A stretch of 64,000 nucleotides of DNA, from contig JAHIZO010000007.1 in assembly GCA_018814405.1 (NCBI GenBank), positions 1-64,000 on the forward strand, read 5' to 3'. The DNA comes from Gammaproteobacteria bacterium (GTDB lineage: Bacteria; Pseudomonadota; Gammaproteobacteria; Burkholderiales; Gallionellaceae). How positions within the stretch are numbered: position 1 is the first letter of the stretch; every line of letters starts with the position of its first letter. Positions 47,549-56,700 of this stretch are shown here, piece by piece. The position numbers and the translations under genes are program-made. The notes under the pieces are model-generated. The model worked only from the letters and a program-made list of their open reading frames with translations. It was not told the origin of the DNA and ran no database searches.

Positions 47549-48354
47549 CGCCACACGCCGGTGATGCTAATTGCCTTGGCGCTCTCGTTGATGCCAGGCA
47601 GGCCATGCATCTGCAAAATAGTACGCAACACATTGTAGTGGTCGATGCGTTGCGCGTACTGCCCCGGTTTGACCATGGGGCCGACGAAGAGTGTGGCGAT
47701 ACGATTTCCCTCAGCCCCATTGTCCTCGTCGAAGGTGACGATGAGCAGGCTGTTGTTGTCCATCGCCCACTGCGCATACCCCTCGATGTTCTGCTTCAAC
47801 CAACTATCACCCTGCGCGATGCTGCCATCGTGCATGTCGTTGCGCTGATCGGGAATCACCCAAGATACGGTTGGTAACTTGGAAAGATCATGTGGCCAGG
47901 CAGTCAGCGGTTGATTCATTGACGCCAGTTCTTCCCAGTTCGCAGCGGGATTGTGCTTGCGCATGTATGAACCGTAGCGACACCCTTCATAGCCCGCACG
48001 TGGCATCGATTCCGAGTAGCTGATGAAACTCAGCCCTTTAGTCGCCAAGACGCTGGCGAGATTGTCACCGGACAGATCGAGTGGGCAGGTGTTGCTACGG
48101 ATGCCGCGCGTGCTACCGGTGAATAGCGCAAGGTAGTTGGGCTGGCTGGGATGGGTGATGCCGTGCGAGTTAGTGAACAATGTACCGCGTTGCGCCAGCG
48201 CATTGATATAGGGCGCGTCGGGATTGCCGATGATCTGCGAGTAAGATTTGTTCTCTTCGATCACGATGACGATGTGATCGGGACGCGGTAAATCGGCTGC
48301 CCGCACCTGCAGTGCCACGCAAAGCAAGAGCAAGCCCGACATCAACCTCATCAT
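47545..48354 (-). CDS. Secreted phosphoesterase (acid phosphatase / phospholipase C family)
   Basis: 269 aa. A signal peptide (MMRLMSGLLLLCVALQVRA) precedes a phosphoesterase domain with VIVIEENKSYSQIIGN at its start, HPSQPNYLALFTGS, and TFDEDNG. This is the alkaline-phosphatase-like fold of AcpA and phospholipase C. Substrate unknown. It is convergent with ntrC, with 4 bp overlap and no terminator visible. Confidence 0.85.
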   Translation of the reverse strand: MMRLMSGLLLLCVALQVRAADLPRPDHIVIVIEENKSYSQIIGNPDAPYINALAQRGTLFTNSHGITHPSQPNYLALFTGSTRGIRSNTCPLDLSGDNLASVLATKGLSFISYSESMPRAGYEGCRYGSYMRKHNPAANWEELASMNQPLTAWPHDLSKLPTVSWVIPDQRNDMHDGSIAQGDSWLKQNIEGYAQWAMDNNSLLIVTFDEDNGAEGNRIATLFVGPMVKPGQYAQRIDHYNVLRTILQMHGLPGINESAKAISITGVWR

Positions 48355-48539
48355 TCCTTGTTCCCTGAAGTTGATTCGGGCGCTTCGTCCTGCACTTTCT
48401 TACGTGTGCGGTTCTTGCTCGGATCAGCGAATCGGAAACGCCCCGCCAACACACAACCTTTCATACCGATGTCGCACGGCTGGTTCAGCACCTTCTGGCA
48501 CTTGCCATCAGCCTCGTGAGGACAACCCCAGCCGCTCAT
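48351..48539 (-). CDS. Small cysteine-containing protein
   Basis: 62 aa. Four cysteines in the pattern CPHEADGKC...CDIGMKGC, then a basic and acidic tail. It overlaps the phosphoesterase start by 4 bp (ATGA), which supports expression. It is probably metal-binding; family not recognised. Confidence 0.7.
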   Translation of the reverse strand: MSGWGCPHEADGKCQKVLNQPCDIGMKGCVLAGRFRFADPSKNRTRKKVQDEAPESTSGNKE

Positions 48540-48551
48540 ACCAATGCCTCG

Positions 48552-48890
48552 TTAGGCCTTCTTCACGAACTCGGTCTTTAACTGCATCGCGCCGATACCA
48601 TCGATCTTGCAGTCGATGTCGTGATCACCATCCACCAGACGGATGTTCTTCACCTTGGTGCCGACCTTCACTACCGAAGACGAACCCTTGATCTTCAGAT
48701 CCTTGATCACGGTGATGGTGTCACCATCATTCAAAACTGTACCGAATGCATCCTTGAACACTTTCACTTCTTCAGTTGCTTCGACAGCGACCTTAGGCCA
48801 TTCGTGCGCACACTCCGGGCAGACGTAGTTATCGCCGTCTTCGTAGGTGTATTCGGAGTTGCATTTGGGGCAGTTCGGAAAATCGGACAT
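48552..48890 (-). CDS. phnA: PhnA/YjdM-family zinc-ribbon protein
   Basis: 112 aa. The N-terminal zinc ribbon is [21 protein letters not shown]. The C-terminal PhnA domain has [20 protein letters not shown] and [16 protein letters not shown]. Despite the name, the family is not shown to act in phosphonate use. SD AGGAAA precedes the ATG. Confidence 0.95.
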   Translation of the reverse strand: MSDFPNCPKCNSEYTYEDGDNYVCPECAHEWPKVAVEATEEVKVFKDAFGTVLNDGDTITVIKDLKIKGSSSVVKVGTKVKNIRLVDGDHDIDCKIDGIGAMQLKTEFVKKA

Positions 48891-48916
48891 AGTGTTTCCT
48901 GTTTAATTAGGTCGGG

Positions 48917-49222
48917 TTAATGGTAATCGTCTTCACGCTGATGACGTACTGCAATGATGGTCACGGTTTCATTGCTATCGATTCTAAACAGCGCAACGTA
49001 GCCTGCTCCGCCAAAAGGAATCAATAACTCACGCAGCAAAGAAAGGCTTTCATCTTCACTCGCCTTACGGCAAGAAAATGGGAATATTTCAAGTAGTTCT
49101 ATTGCCTTATAAATTGCCGCCTCTGCTTTTTCAGCTGCACCAACATCCTGTTCCAGCAAGAAATCAAACAGACGCATCAAATCATCTTCGGCCTCATGCG
49201 TAAATCGGATGCGATAACTCAC
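48917..49222 (-). CDS. RelE/ParE-family toxin
   Basis: 101 aa with the ParE/RelE fold pattern (RIRFTHEAEDDLMRLFDFL; FPFSCRKA; YVALFRIDSNETVTIIAVRHQREDDYH). It overlaps the antitoxin gene by 4 bp (ATGA), the usual arrangement of a type II toxin-antitoxin pair. The RelE-type mRNase versus ParE-type gyrase target is not decidable; the sequence looks closer to ParE. Confidence 0.88.
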   Translation of the reverse strand: MSYRIRFTHEAEDDLMRLFDFLLEQDVGAAEKAEAAIYKAIELLEIFPFSCRKASEDESLSLLRELLIPFGGAGYVALFRIDSNETVTIIAVRHQREDDYH

Positions 49223-49494
49223 TTTGCAGATTTCTTGCTGCGGGCTTTATCTAATTTTGCGCTGAGCTTGCTCAGCACTTTCTTTGCAGAAACATATTCT
49301 CCGCTTTCTTGAGCAGCGTTCAGTGAAGCAAGGCCGCGCGCAATGAATTCCTGTTGATTGCGGCGCAGCGCAACATTGCGACGCAGCGAATCTTCAACGA
49401 AGGCGGAAAGCGATTCGCCCGGACGCAATGTTTCTTCAGCGGCTTGCCTCAATTCAGGCTCCACACGCAAAGCTGGCATAGTTGCAGTTTTCAT
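49219..49494 (-). CDS. Antitoxin of the ParE-type pair
   Basis: 91 aa. A ribbon-helix-helix N-terminus (ALRVEPELRQAAEETLRPGESLSAFVEDSLRR, read in parts) gives DNA binding. A basic helical C-terminus (SKLSAKLDKARSKK) would bind the toxin. It is the first gene of the operon, with a dyad in the promoter region for autoregulation. Confidence 0.85.
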   Translation of the reverse strand: MKTATMPALRVEPELRQAAEETLRPGESLSAFVEDSLRRNVALRRNQQEFIARGLASLNAAQESGEYVSAKKVLSKLSAKLDKARSKKSAK

Positions 49495-49505
49495 ATGACA
49501 CCTCG

Positions 49506-49525
49506 TGCATTACAAATGTGATGCA
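49506..49525 (-). promoter_or_regulatory. Operator-like dyad before the toxin-antitoxin operon
   Basis: TGCAT (49506-49510) and ATGCA (49521-49525) frame TACAAATGTG, whose ends are also partly symmetric. It lies 12-31 bp upstream of the antitoxin ATG, where an RHH antitoxin would bind. Confidence 0.5.
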
Positions 49526-49615
49526 TATCATCGTTGAAGTTGGAGGAAGAAGCAAGTGCGAGGTTTGCAGGGGGAAACTACGCAGCATCTTCCACCGGAA
49601 GGTGCTGAAAGTTGG

Positions 49616-50134
49616 CTAACGCAAATATGGGAAATACAGAAGTTGGCTGTTGACGTTGGTTACAAGTCGCGAAAGCGAGTCAGCATCAGCCTCTGAAAGT
49701 TCACGAATTATTACGCCTGCCTCGTTAGTAGTTCTGAGAATTTTTTTCTCCAAGTGGTAAGAGCGGATGAGGAAATTGTTGCTATAAACGAGGAGGGTGA
49801 ACCTATCTGGTTGGTTATATTCTCGAATAGTCGGCGGCGTTATCCGGAATTCCTTTTTCCAAAAATGCCGGTTGTCGTTAAAAATCTGCACTAGGCCTGC
49901 AACAGCAAGTGGATCCGTAAAGCTATCCGAAATATCAGTTCTCGAAGCCCCTTCGTACCTTTGAAGTACAGCACGATCAATCTCTTTAAGTTCGGGCAAC
50001 GAATAACGATCCAGCTCATTAACAGCGAGCGCGGAAGTTAATCCAGCACCATAAAATATGGCTTCACATCCAGATAGCAGGAAAAGGACTAGCGCAATGA
50101 CCGGTACAAAGTGCCGTCGATTGGCAAACAACAT
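49616..50134 (-). CDS. Hypothetical lipoprotein
   Basis: 172 aa from the ATG at 50134; a TTG at 50146 directly after the ubiE stop is possible. The signal peptide ends in the lipobox LLSGC, so it is probably a lipidated envelope protein. No recognised domain. The base composition is more AT-rich than its neighbours, which may indicate later acquisition. It is likely co-transcribed with ubiE. Confidence 0.7.
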   Translation of the reverse strand: MLFANRRHFVPVIALVLFLLSGCEAIFYGAGLTSALAVNELDRYSLPELKEIDRAVLQRYEGASRTDISDSFTDPLAVAGLVQIFNDNRHFWKKEFRITPPTIREYNQPDRFTLLVYSNNFLIRSYHLEKKILRTTNEAGVIIRELSEADADSLSRLVTNVNSQLLYFPYLR

Positions 50135-50146
50135 GGGAAATCTCAA

Positions 50147-50878
50147 TTACAACTTGTATCCGCGGTGCACCGCCACCACACCCCCCGTCATGTTGAAGTA
50201 CTCAACGCGCTCCAAGCCAGCATCGACCATCATCTGTTTCAGTTCTTCCTGACCCGGATGCATGCGGATGGATTCGGCGAGGTAGCGGTAGCTGTCGGCG
50301 TCGTTGGCAATGAGTTCGCCCATCTTGGGCAGCAGCTTGAATGAATACAGGTCATACATCTTCTCCAGCGGTTTGGCGACCTTGGAGAATTCCAGCACGA
50401 TGACGCGGCCGCCCGGTTTGAGCACGCGCTTCATCTCGCGCAGGGCGGCTTCCTTGTGGGTGACGTTGCGCAGGCCGAAAGCGATGCTGACGCAGTCGAA
50501 ATAGTTGTCGGGGAAAGGCAGGTGCTCAGCGTCGCATTGTGCGGTGGGCGTCGGTGTGCCGTTGTCTATCATGCGGTCGCGGCCGACGCGCAACATGGCG
50601 TTGTTGATATCGGTGAGCACGACCTGACCGCTGCGACCGACCTTCTTCAGGAACAGCTTGGACAGATCGCCCGAACCGCCCGCCACATCCAGCACACGCT
50701 GGCCTTCATGCACATTCGCCAGACCGACCGCGAAGGGCTTCCACACGCGGTGCAGACCGACCGACATGAGGTCGTTCATGATGTCGTATTTGCTGGCAAC
50801 GGAGGTGAACACACCAGCGACTTTTTTCGCCTTGTCATTCTCGTCGACGGTCTCAAAACCGAAATGTGTCTTCGCCAT
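50147..50878 (-). CDS. ubiE: Demethylmenaquinone/ubiquinone C-methyltransferase
   Basis: 243 aa from the ATG at 50878 (SD GGAGAC). It methylates the quinone ring using [25 protein letters not shown], the SAM motif [12 protein letters not shown] and [16 protein letters not shown] are UbiE/MenG signatures. It lies 11 bp after the DUF971 gene. Confidence 0.97.
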   Translation of the reverse strand: MAKTHFGFETVDENDKAKKVAGVFTSVASKYDIMNDLMSVGLHRVWKPFAVGLANVHEGQRVLDVAGGSGDLSKLFLKKVGRSGQVVLTDINNAMLRVGRDRMIDNGTPTPTAQCDAEHLPFPDNYFDCVSIAFGLRNVTHKEAALREMKRVLKPGGRVIVLEFSKVAKPLEKMYDLYSFKLLPKMGELIANDADSYRYLAESIRMHPGQEELKQMMVDAGLERVEYFNMTGGVVAVHRGYKL

Positions 50879-50889
50879 TTTTCTGTCTC

Positions 50890-51249
50890 CTATTTTGGGT
50901 CGCGCGATGCGCCCGCTGCCTGCAACTTTTCCAGATATGCATGCCACAGTCCTTGCTGATTCTTTCCGTACGTATAGAGCAGGTCCCAGTCGAACAGGCC
51001 GCTATCGTGGCCGTCGTCGAATTCCAGTTTCAGCGCATAGCTACCGGCCGGTTCCAGCCCTTTGAGCACGACGTCACGCTTGCCGACCTGCAGCACCTCT
51101 TGACCCTCGCCGTGACCGCGTACTTCCGCCGAGGGCGAATGTACGCGCAGAAACTCGGCAGGCAGGTTGAAGCGTGCACCGTCTGAGAAGGCGATCTCCA
51201 ACGAATTGGACTTTTGGTGCAGGACGATCTCGGTGGGGGTGGCGGTCAT
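50890..51249 (-). CDS. DUF971 (GBBH-like N-domain) protein
   Basis: 119 aa. [24 protein letters not shown] is the family hallmark. Such stand-alone proteins are often linked to Fe-S or quinone genes, but their function is unproven. It overlaps the rfaE2 gene by 4 bp and precedes ubiE. Confidence 0.88.
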   Translation of the reverse strand: MTATPTEIVLHQKSNSLEIAFSDGARFNLPAEFLRVHSPSAEVRGHGEGQEVLQVGKRDVVLKGLEPAGSYALKLEFDDGHDSGLFDWDLLYTYGKNQQGLWHAYLEKLQAAGASRDPK

Positions 51250-51730
51250 AGTGAGCGTATCTTCTTGAGCAATGCGGTGGTTGAGCGTTCATGCAGGAAA
51301 GGGATGCTGTGCACACTGCCGCCCCAGCCCTGCACTTCTGTTGCGCCGACGATGTTCTCCGGCGTCCAGTCGCCGCCCTTGACCAGTTTGTCCGGCTTGC
51401 AGGCAAGGATGAGATCGAGCGGTGTATCTTCGTCGAACTGCACCACCAAGCTCACCGATTCCAGTGCGGCCAACACCGCCATGCGGTCGGCTTCGTTGTT
51501 GATCGGACGGTCATCGCCCTTGCCCTGGCGCTTCACCGAAGCATCGCTGTTGACGCCGACGATGAGCGAGGCACCCAGTGCACGCGCCTGTGCCAGATAA
51601 GTGACATGGCCGCGATGCAGCACGTCGAAACAGCCATTGGTGAAGACCAGCGGGCGCGGTAATGCGGCGACCTTGGCAGCTAGATCGTCCGCCGTACATA
51701 GCTTGTCTTCAAAGCTGGGGGGGGAATACA

Positions 51731-51731
<1 letters not shown>
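51246..51731 (-). CDS. rfaE2: D-glycero-beta-D-manno-heptose 1-phosphate adenylyltransferase
   Basis: 161 aa, the cytidylyltransferase-fold half of HldE as a separate protein. TNGCFDVLHRGHVTYL contains the HxGH nucleotidyl motif. It makes ADP-heptose for the LPS core. Its start overlaps the dolP stop by 1 bp. Confidence 0.94.
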
Positions 51732-52872
<1,141 letters not shown>

Positions 52873-52911
52873 TTATTGGGATTCTCGTTGGTGAATGGGC
52901 TGGATTTTACC

Positions 52912-53256
52912 CTAAAGATGGAACGCATTCTTGAGCCACTCGATACCTTCGCCGCCTTCAGCCGAGCTGAGTAGGACAGCATCGAAACGGCAGGGCGGTA
53001 TCGGCGAGACAGAAGAAAGATAATGTTGTGCCGCGAGGATGAGCTTGTGCTGTTTGCGTGCGTCGATGCTGGCCGCCGCACCGCCAAAATCCGACCGGCT
53101 GCGCAAGCGCACTTCGACGAAAACCAATGACTCGTGATCTTTCAGGATCAGGTCGATCTCGCCGAAACGGCAGCGATAGTTGCTTTGCAACAGCTGCAGC
53201 CCTTGACGCTGCAGATACTGTGCAGCGGTCTGCTCGGCCTGCGCGCCGGCCTTCAT
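52912..53256 (-). CDS. yraN: UPF0102 protein YraN
   Basis: 114 aa. It has an Endonuclease-like PD-(D/E)xK fold: YRCRFGEIDLILKDHESLVFVEVRLRS. Function unknown in most bacteria. It lies 4 bp after lpoA. Confidence 0.93.
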   Translation of the reverse strand: MKAGAQAEQTAAQYLQRQGLQLLQSNYRCRFGEIDLILKDHESLVFVEVRLRSRSDFGGAAASIDARKQHKLILAAQHYLSSVSPIPPCRFDAVLLSSAEGGEGIEWLKNAFHL

Positions 53257-53260
53257 CCGC

Positions 53261-54484
53261 TCACTCTTCCGGAACGGAAGTCGGCTCTACAGGTTGCGGC
53301 CCTTTCAATGCGTTCTCCATCGTCATGCCCTGCCCGCTACGCATGATCGACTTCACACCATCGCGCTTGACCCGATTCCCTTCCAGCGTCAACTTGCCGG
53401 TCACACCGTCCAGCGGCAGTGCATTGATCATATTGTGGTGATATAGCACCTGCAACATACGGTAGGCGTCTATGCCCAGCGCAAACAGACGCTCCATATC
53501 CACGGTGTATGGCGGCTCCACGTGCGGGTAGACCATCACGGCAGGGTGGTCAGGCTGCATCACCCATGGCATGTCATAGAAACGCACTTCGCCCAGATCG
53601 TAGTTGATCAGGTTGTTGCCGTTACCGGTGAAGATCTGTGAAGTTGCGTACACAGGGATATCCGCGAAGATATAAGGGCGCATCAGGCGCGCCTTGTCCG
53701 GTTCTGCAGCAAGAAACACCATGCTGCCCGCTTCACCACCCAGCAAGCGGATCTCGCTTGGGTCGTCTTCGTACACGATATCGGGCCATAACACGCCGCC
53801 AGTGCGCTGCCATTCTTCCGTGAAAGCTTGCGCCAGACGGTTGGAAAGCGCGCTATCGGTTCGCACCACGGTGGCGGAGAGCAGCCCTTTACTTGCCGCC
53901 CACTGGGCAGCCTGACGTGCTTCGAGCTCGGGTGGCAGGCCAAAGAAATACAACTGGTCGGTACGTTCTATCTCCAACACGTTCATCGCGAGTGTCGGCA
54001 CTGGCAGTGCAGGATTCTCGGCCAGTGCCGCGACACCCCCCCGGGTCAGCGGGCCGGCCACTGCCAATGCGCCCTGCTCCAGCGCCAGACGATACAGTGC
54101 TTCCACTTCGAACTTCTCATCGTTGGAGGAATAGATACGTACCGGCAGTTCGTTCGGCTGCTGTTCGGCTGCGGACAGGAAACCCAATTGCACCGCCTCT
54201 GCGGCACGACCGAACAAAGGTGAGCGCAAAGGCAGGATCAAAGCGATATGGTGTTCTGCGCCTTCTGCCAGACGGGGCAGCATAGGAGTGACTATCGGCT
54301 GTTCGATATCGACAGTGCCGGTCTCGACAACAGGTGCTTCCTCGCCCGGCTGCTGCTCAGTAGTTGTCGGTTCAGCGACTGGCGCTGTAGTTTGGGGCGG
54401 AGTGGCGCAGCCAAACACGCTCACGTATAGTGCGGCGATCAACAGACCGCGCAACCATTTCAACCCGGGGATACTCGTTTGCAT
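53261..54484 (-). CDS. lpoA: Penicillin-binding protein activator LpoA, short form
   Basis: 407 aa from the ATG at 54484. The lipoprotein signal (LIAALYVSVFGC) is followed by a Pro/Thr/Glu linker and the periplasmic-binding-like C-domain (HHIALILPLRSPLFGRAAEA). E. coli LpoA has 678 aa, so the N-terminal TPR-like domain is absent here. It activates PBP1A from the outer membrane. Its start overlaps the divergent rsmI start by 6 bp. Confidence 0.9.
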   Translation of the reverse strand: MQTSIPGLKWLRGLLIAALYVSVFGCATPPQTTAPVAEPTTTEQQPGEEAPVVETGTVDIEQPIVTPMLPRLAEGAEHHIALILPLRSPLFGRAAEAVQLGFLSAAEQQPNELPVRIYSSNDEKFEVEALYRLALEQGALAVAGPLTRGGVAALAENPALPVPTLAMNVLEIERTDQLYFFGLPPELEARQAAQWAASKGLLSATVVRTDSALSNRLAQAFTEEWQRTGGVLWPDIVYEDDPSEIRLLGGEAGSMVFLAAEPDKARLMRPYIFADIPVYATSQIFTGNGNNLINYDLGEVRFYDMPWVMQPDHPAVMVYPHVEPPYTVDMERLFALGIDAYRMLQVLYHHNMINALPLDGVTGKLTLEGNRVKRDGVKSIMRSGQGMTMENALKGPQPVEPTSVPEE

Positions 54485-55342
54485 AGCAAGACCAATCAAA
54501 AAATCGAACACGCATTATATGTAGTCGCCACCCCGATTGGAAATCTGAGTGACATTTCTTTGCGCGCGCTGGACATCCTGAACGGCGTAGACATCGTCGC
54601 AGCCGAAGATACGCGCAATACACGCCATCTATTGCAGCATCACGGTATCAGCGATGCCAAACTGCTCGCTGTCCACCAGCACAACGAGCGTGGCTCCGCC
54701 GACAAGGTCATCGCGCTGCTACAAGAAGGGAAAAGCATCGCGCTGGTGACCGATGCCGGCACCCCGGCCGTCAGCGATCCAGGTGCCGTACTGGTGGAGG
54801 CCGTCCGAGAAGCCGGTCTGCGCGTCATCCCCATTCCCGGTGCTTCTGCAGTGGTCACTGCCTTGTCCGCCGCCGGACTGGTCAATCCGCATTTCATGTT
54901 CTACGGCTTCCTGCCCAACAAGCCTGCTGCCCGCCGCACGACGCTGCAATCTTTGGCCGGCCAGACCTGTACGTTGGCATTCTATGAAGCACCGCACCGC
55001 ATCCTTGAATGCACGGCCGACCTGCAAGCCGTGTTCGGCGACGAACGCGAGATCGTGTTCGCGCGCGAGATCACCAAGCTGTTCGAGAGCATCCACCGCT
55101 GCAAGCTGGGCGATGCTATGGAATGGTTGAACAGCGACCCGAACAACCAACGTGGCGAGTTCGTACTGTTGCTGTCCGGCGCACCCGAGCGTACCGAGGA
55201 GCTTGATGCTGAGGCAGAGCGGGTACTCACATTGCTGCTGAACGAACTACCGCTCAAGCAGGCGGTGCAACTCGCCGTGCAGATCACCGGACAGAACAAG
55301 AACGCGCTCTATCAGAAGGCGCTCGCGCTCAAATCTTCATAA
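54479..55342 (+). CDS. rsmI: 16S rRNA 2'-O-ribose C1402 methyltransferase
   Basis: 287 aa with a TTG start at 54479. No ATG exists in frame before the conserved LYVVATPIGNLSDISLRAL, and GGGGA lies 7 bp upstream. The tetrapyrrole-methylase fold shows LVTDAGTPAVSDPG. It is divergent from lpoA, as in E. coli (yraL-yraM). Confidence 0.95.
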   Translation: MHSKTNQKIEHALYVVATPIGNLSDISLRALDILNGVDIVAAEDTRNTRHLLQHHGISDAKLLAVHQHNERGSADKVIALLQEGKSIALVTDAGTPAVSDPGAVLVEAVREAGLRVIPIPGASAVVTALSAAGLVNPHFMFYGFLPNKPAARRTTLQSLAGQTCTLAFYEAPHRILECTADLQAVFGDEREIVFAREITKLFESIHRCKLGDAMEWLNSDPNNQRGEFVLLLSGAPERTEELDAEAERVLTLLLNELPLKQAVQLAVQITGQNKNALYQKALALKSS

Positions 55343-55483
55343 GGGCACCTCTAATAATCCAAACTTCGTCGCAATACTGCGTTGCTCACAATAAATCGCT
55401 CCTTACATATCAGGCATATGCTGCGTCGTGTTTTTTTGCTCGCGCCTTGTCTTGCTTAGAATTTTGAATTATTAGAGGCACCC
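55343..55483. mobile_element. MITE-like inverted-repeat element
   Basis: A 141-bp element bounded by 21-bp near-perfect inverted repeats. The left end is GGGCACCTCTAATAATCCAAA (55343-55363); the right end (55463-55483) is its complement with three mismatches. It starts at the rsmI stop codon, carries no ORF, and contains a T7 run. It looks like a non-autonomous miniature element or a mobile terminator. Confidence 0.75.
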
Positions 55484-55563
55484 TTTAAGCGCGCGGTTGT
55501 TATTCAGTGCGGGTTTGCTAAACTCGCTGCCCCGCACCACGATCCGACCTTATCGAGGACGCA

Positions 55564-56694
55564 ATGAATCCCGCATCCAAATTTCTCCCCGTTCTGCTGG
55601 CGCTGACCCTAGCCGCCTGCGGTGGCGGCGACAAGAAAGCCGGCGCGCCCGCCGCCGGTGCCATGCCACCCCCGCCTGAGGTCGAAGTCGTCGTCGTGGC
55701 GACTGGCAATGCCACTTACACCCGCGACCTGCCGGGCCGTGTGCAAGCCTTCCGCACCGCGCAAGTACGCGCCCGCGTGGATGGCGTGATCGAAGCCCGC
55801 CTGTTCAAGGAAGGCAGCGACGTGACCGAAGGCACGCAGTTGTTCCGCATCGACTCGCGCAGCTACCGCGCCGCCGCCGAAGCGGCCAATGCCGATGCCG
55901 CACTGGCCTATCAGAATCTGGATCGCGCCAAGCGCCTGCTCGAGATCAAAGCTATCAGCCAGCAGGAATACGACATGACGCTGGCCAAGGCCGCACAGGC
56001 ACGCGCCGCGCTGGTGCGTGCCAATGAGGATGTCACCAACGCCGGCGTACCCTCTCCCATCACCGGCCACATCGGGCGCACCGAAGTGACTGAAGGCGCG
56101 CTGGTCAGCAAGAGTGCGGGCACGTTGCTGGCGACCGTCGAGCAGATCGATCCGGTATATGTGAACTTCTCGCAATCGGCGACCGACCTGTTGCGTCTGC
56201 GTCAGGCAGTGGCGACCGGCGTGCTGAAACGTGCCGAGTCGGCCAATGTCGAGTTGATGCTGGAAGACGGCAGTGTCTATACCAAGACGGGCCACATCTT
56301 CTTCACTGACCTTGCGGTCGATGCCAACACCGGTTCGGTCTCTTTGCGCGCCCAGTTCCCCAATCCGAAACGTGATCTGCTGCCCGGTATGTTCGTGCGC
56401 CTGCGCTTCCCCGAAGCCATGGCCGAGAACGTCATCCGCATCCCGCAACGTGCGGTGCAATCCGGTGCACAAGGTCAGTTCGTAATGGCGGTCGGCCCGG
56501 ACGGTAAAGTCGGCCCTCTCCCAGTCACCACCAGCGGCATGGCCGGTGCAGATTTCGTCATCGCCTCCGGTCTGAAGCCGGGTGACCAGGTCATCGTCAA
56601 CGGCCTGCAAAAAGCCCGGCCTGGCACAGTCGTCAAGCCGGTGCCGATCACCACCACGATGAAAATGGAAAGCCAGCTTTCCGCTGCGAAATAA
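55564..56694 (+). CDS. RND efflux adaptor lipoprotein (AcrA/MexA-like)
   Basis: 376 aa. Lipobox LAACGGG gives an anchored lipoprotein. PGRVQAFRTAQVRARVDGVIEARLF and SPITGHIGRTEVTEGALV are the split lipoyl domain around a coiled-coil hairpin (DLDRAKRLLE region). It is the periplasmic link between the pump encoded 6 bp downstream and an outer-membrane channel, which is not encoded here. Confidence 0.95.
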   Translation: MNPASKFLPVLLALTLAACGGGDKKAGAPAAGAMPPPPEVEVVVVATGNATYTRDLPGRVQAFRTAQVRARVDGVIEARLFKEGSDVTEGTQLFRIDSRSYRAAAEAANADAALAYQNLDRAKRLLEIKAISQQEYDMTLAKAAQARAALVRANEDVTNAGVPSPITGHIGRTEVTEGALVSKSAGTLLATVEQIDPVYVNFSQSATDLLRLRQAVATGVLKRAESANVELMLEDGSVYTKTGHIFFTDLAVDANTGSVSLRAQFPNPKRDLLPGMFVRLRFPEAMAENVIRIPQRAVQSGAQGQFVMAVGPDGKVGPLPVTTSGMAGADFVIASGLKPGDQVIVNGLQKARPGTVVKPVPITTTMKMESQLSAAK

Positions 56695-56700
56695 GCCGAT

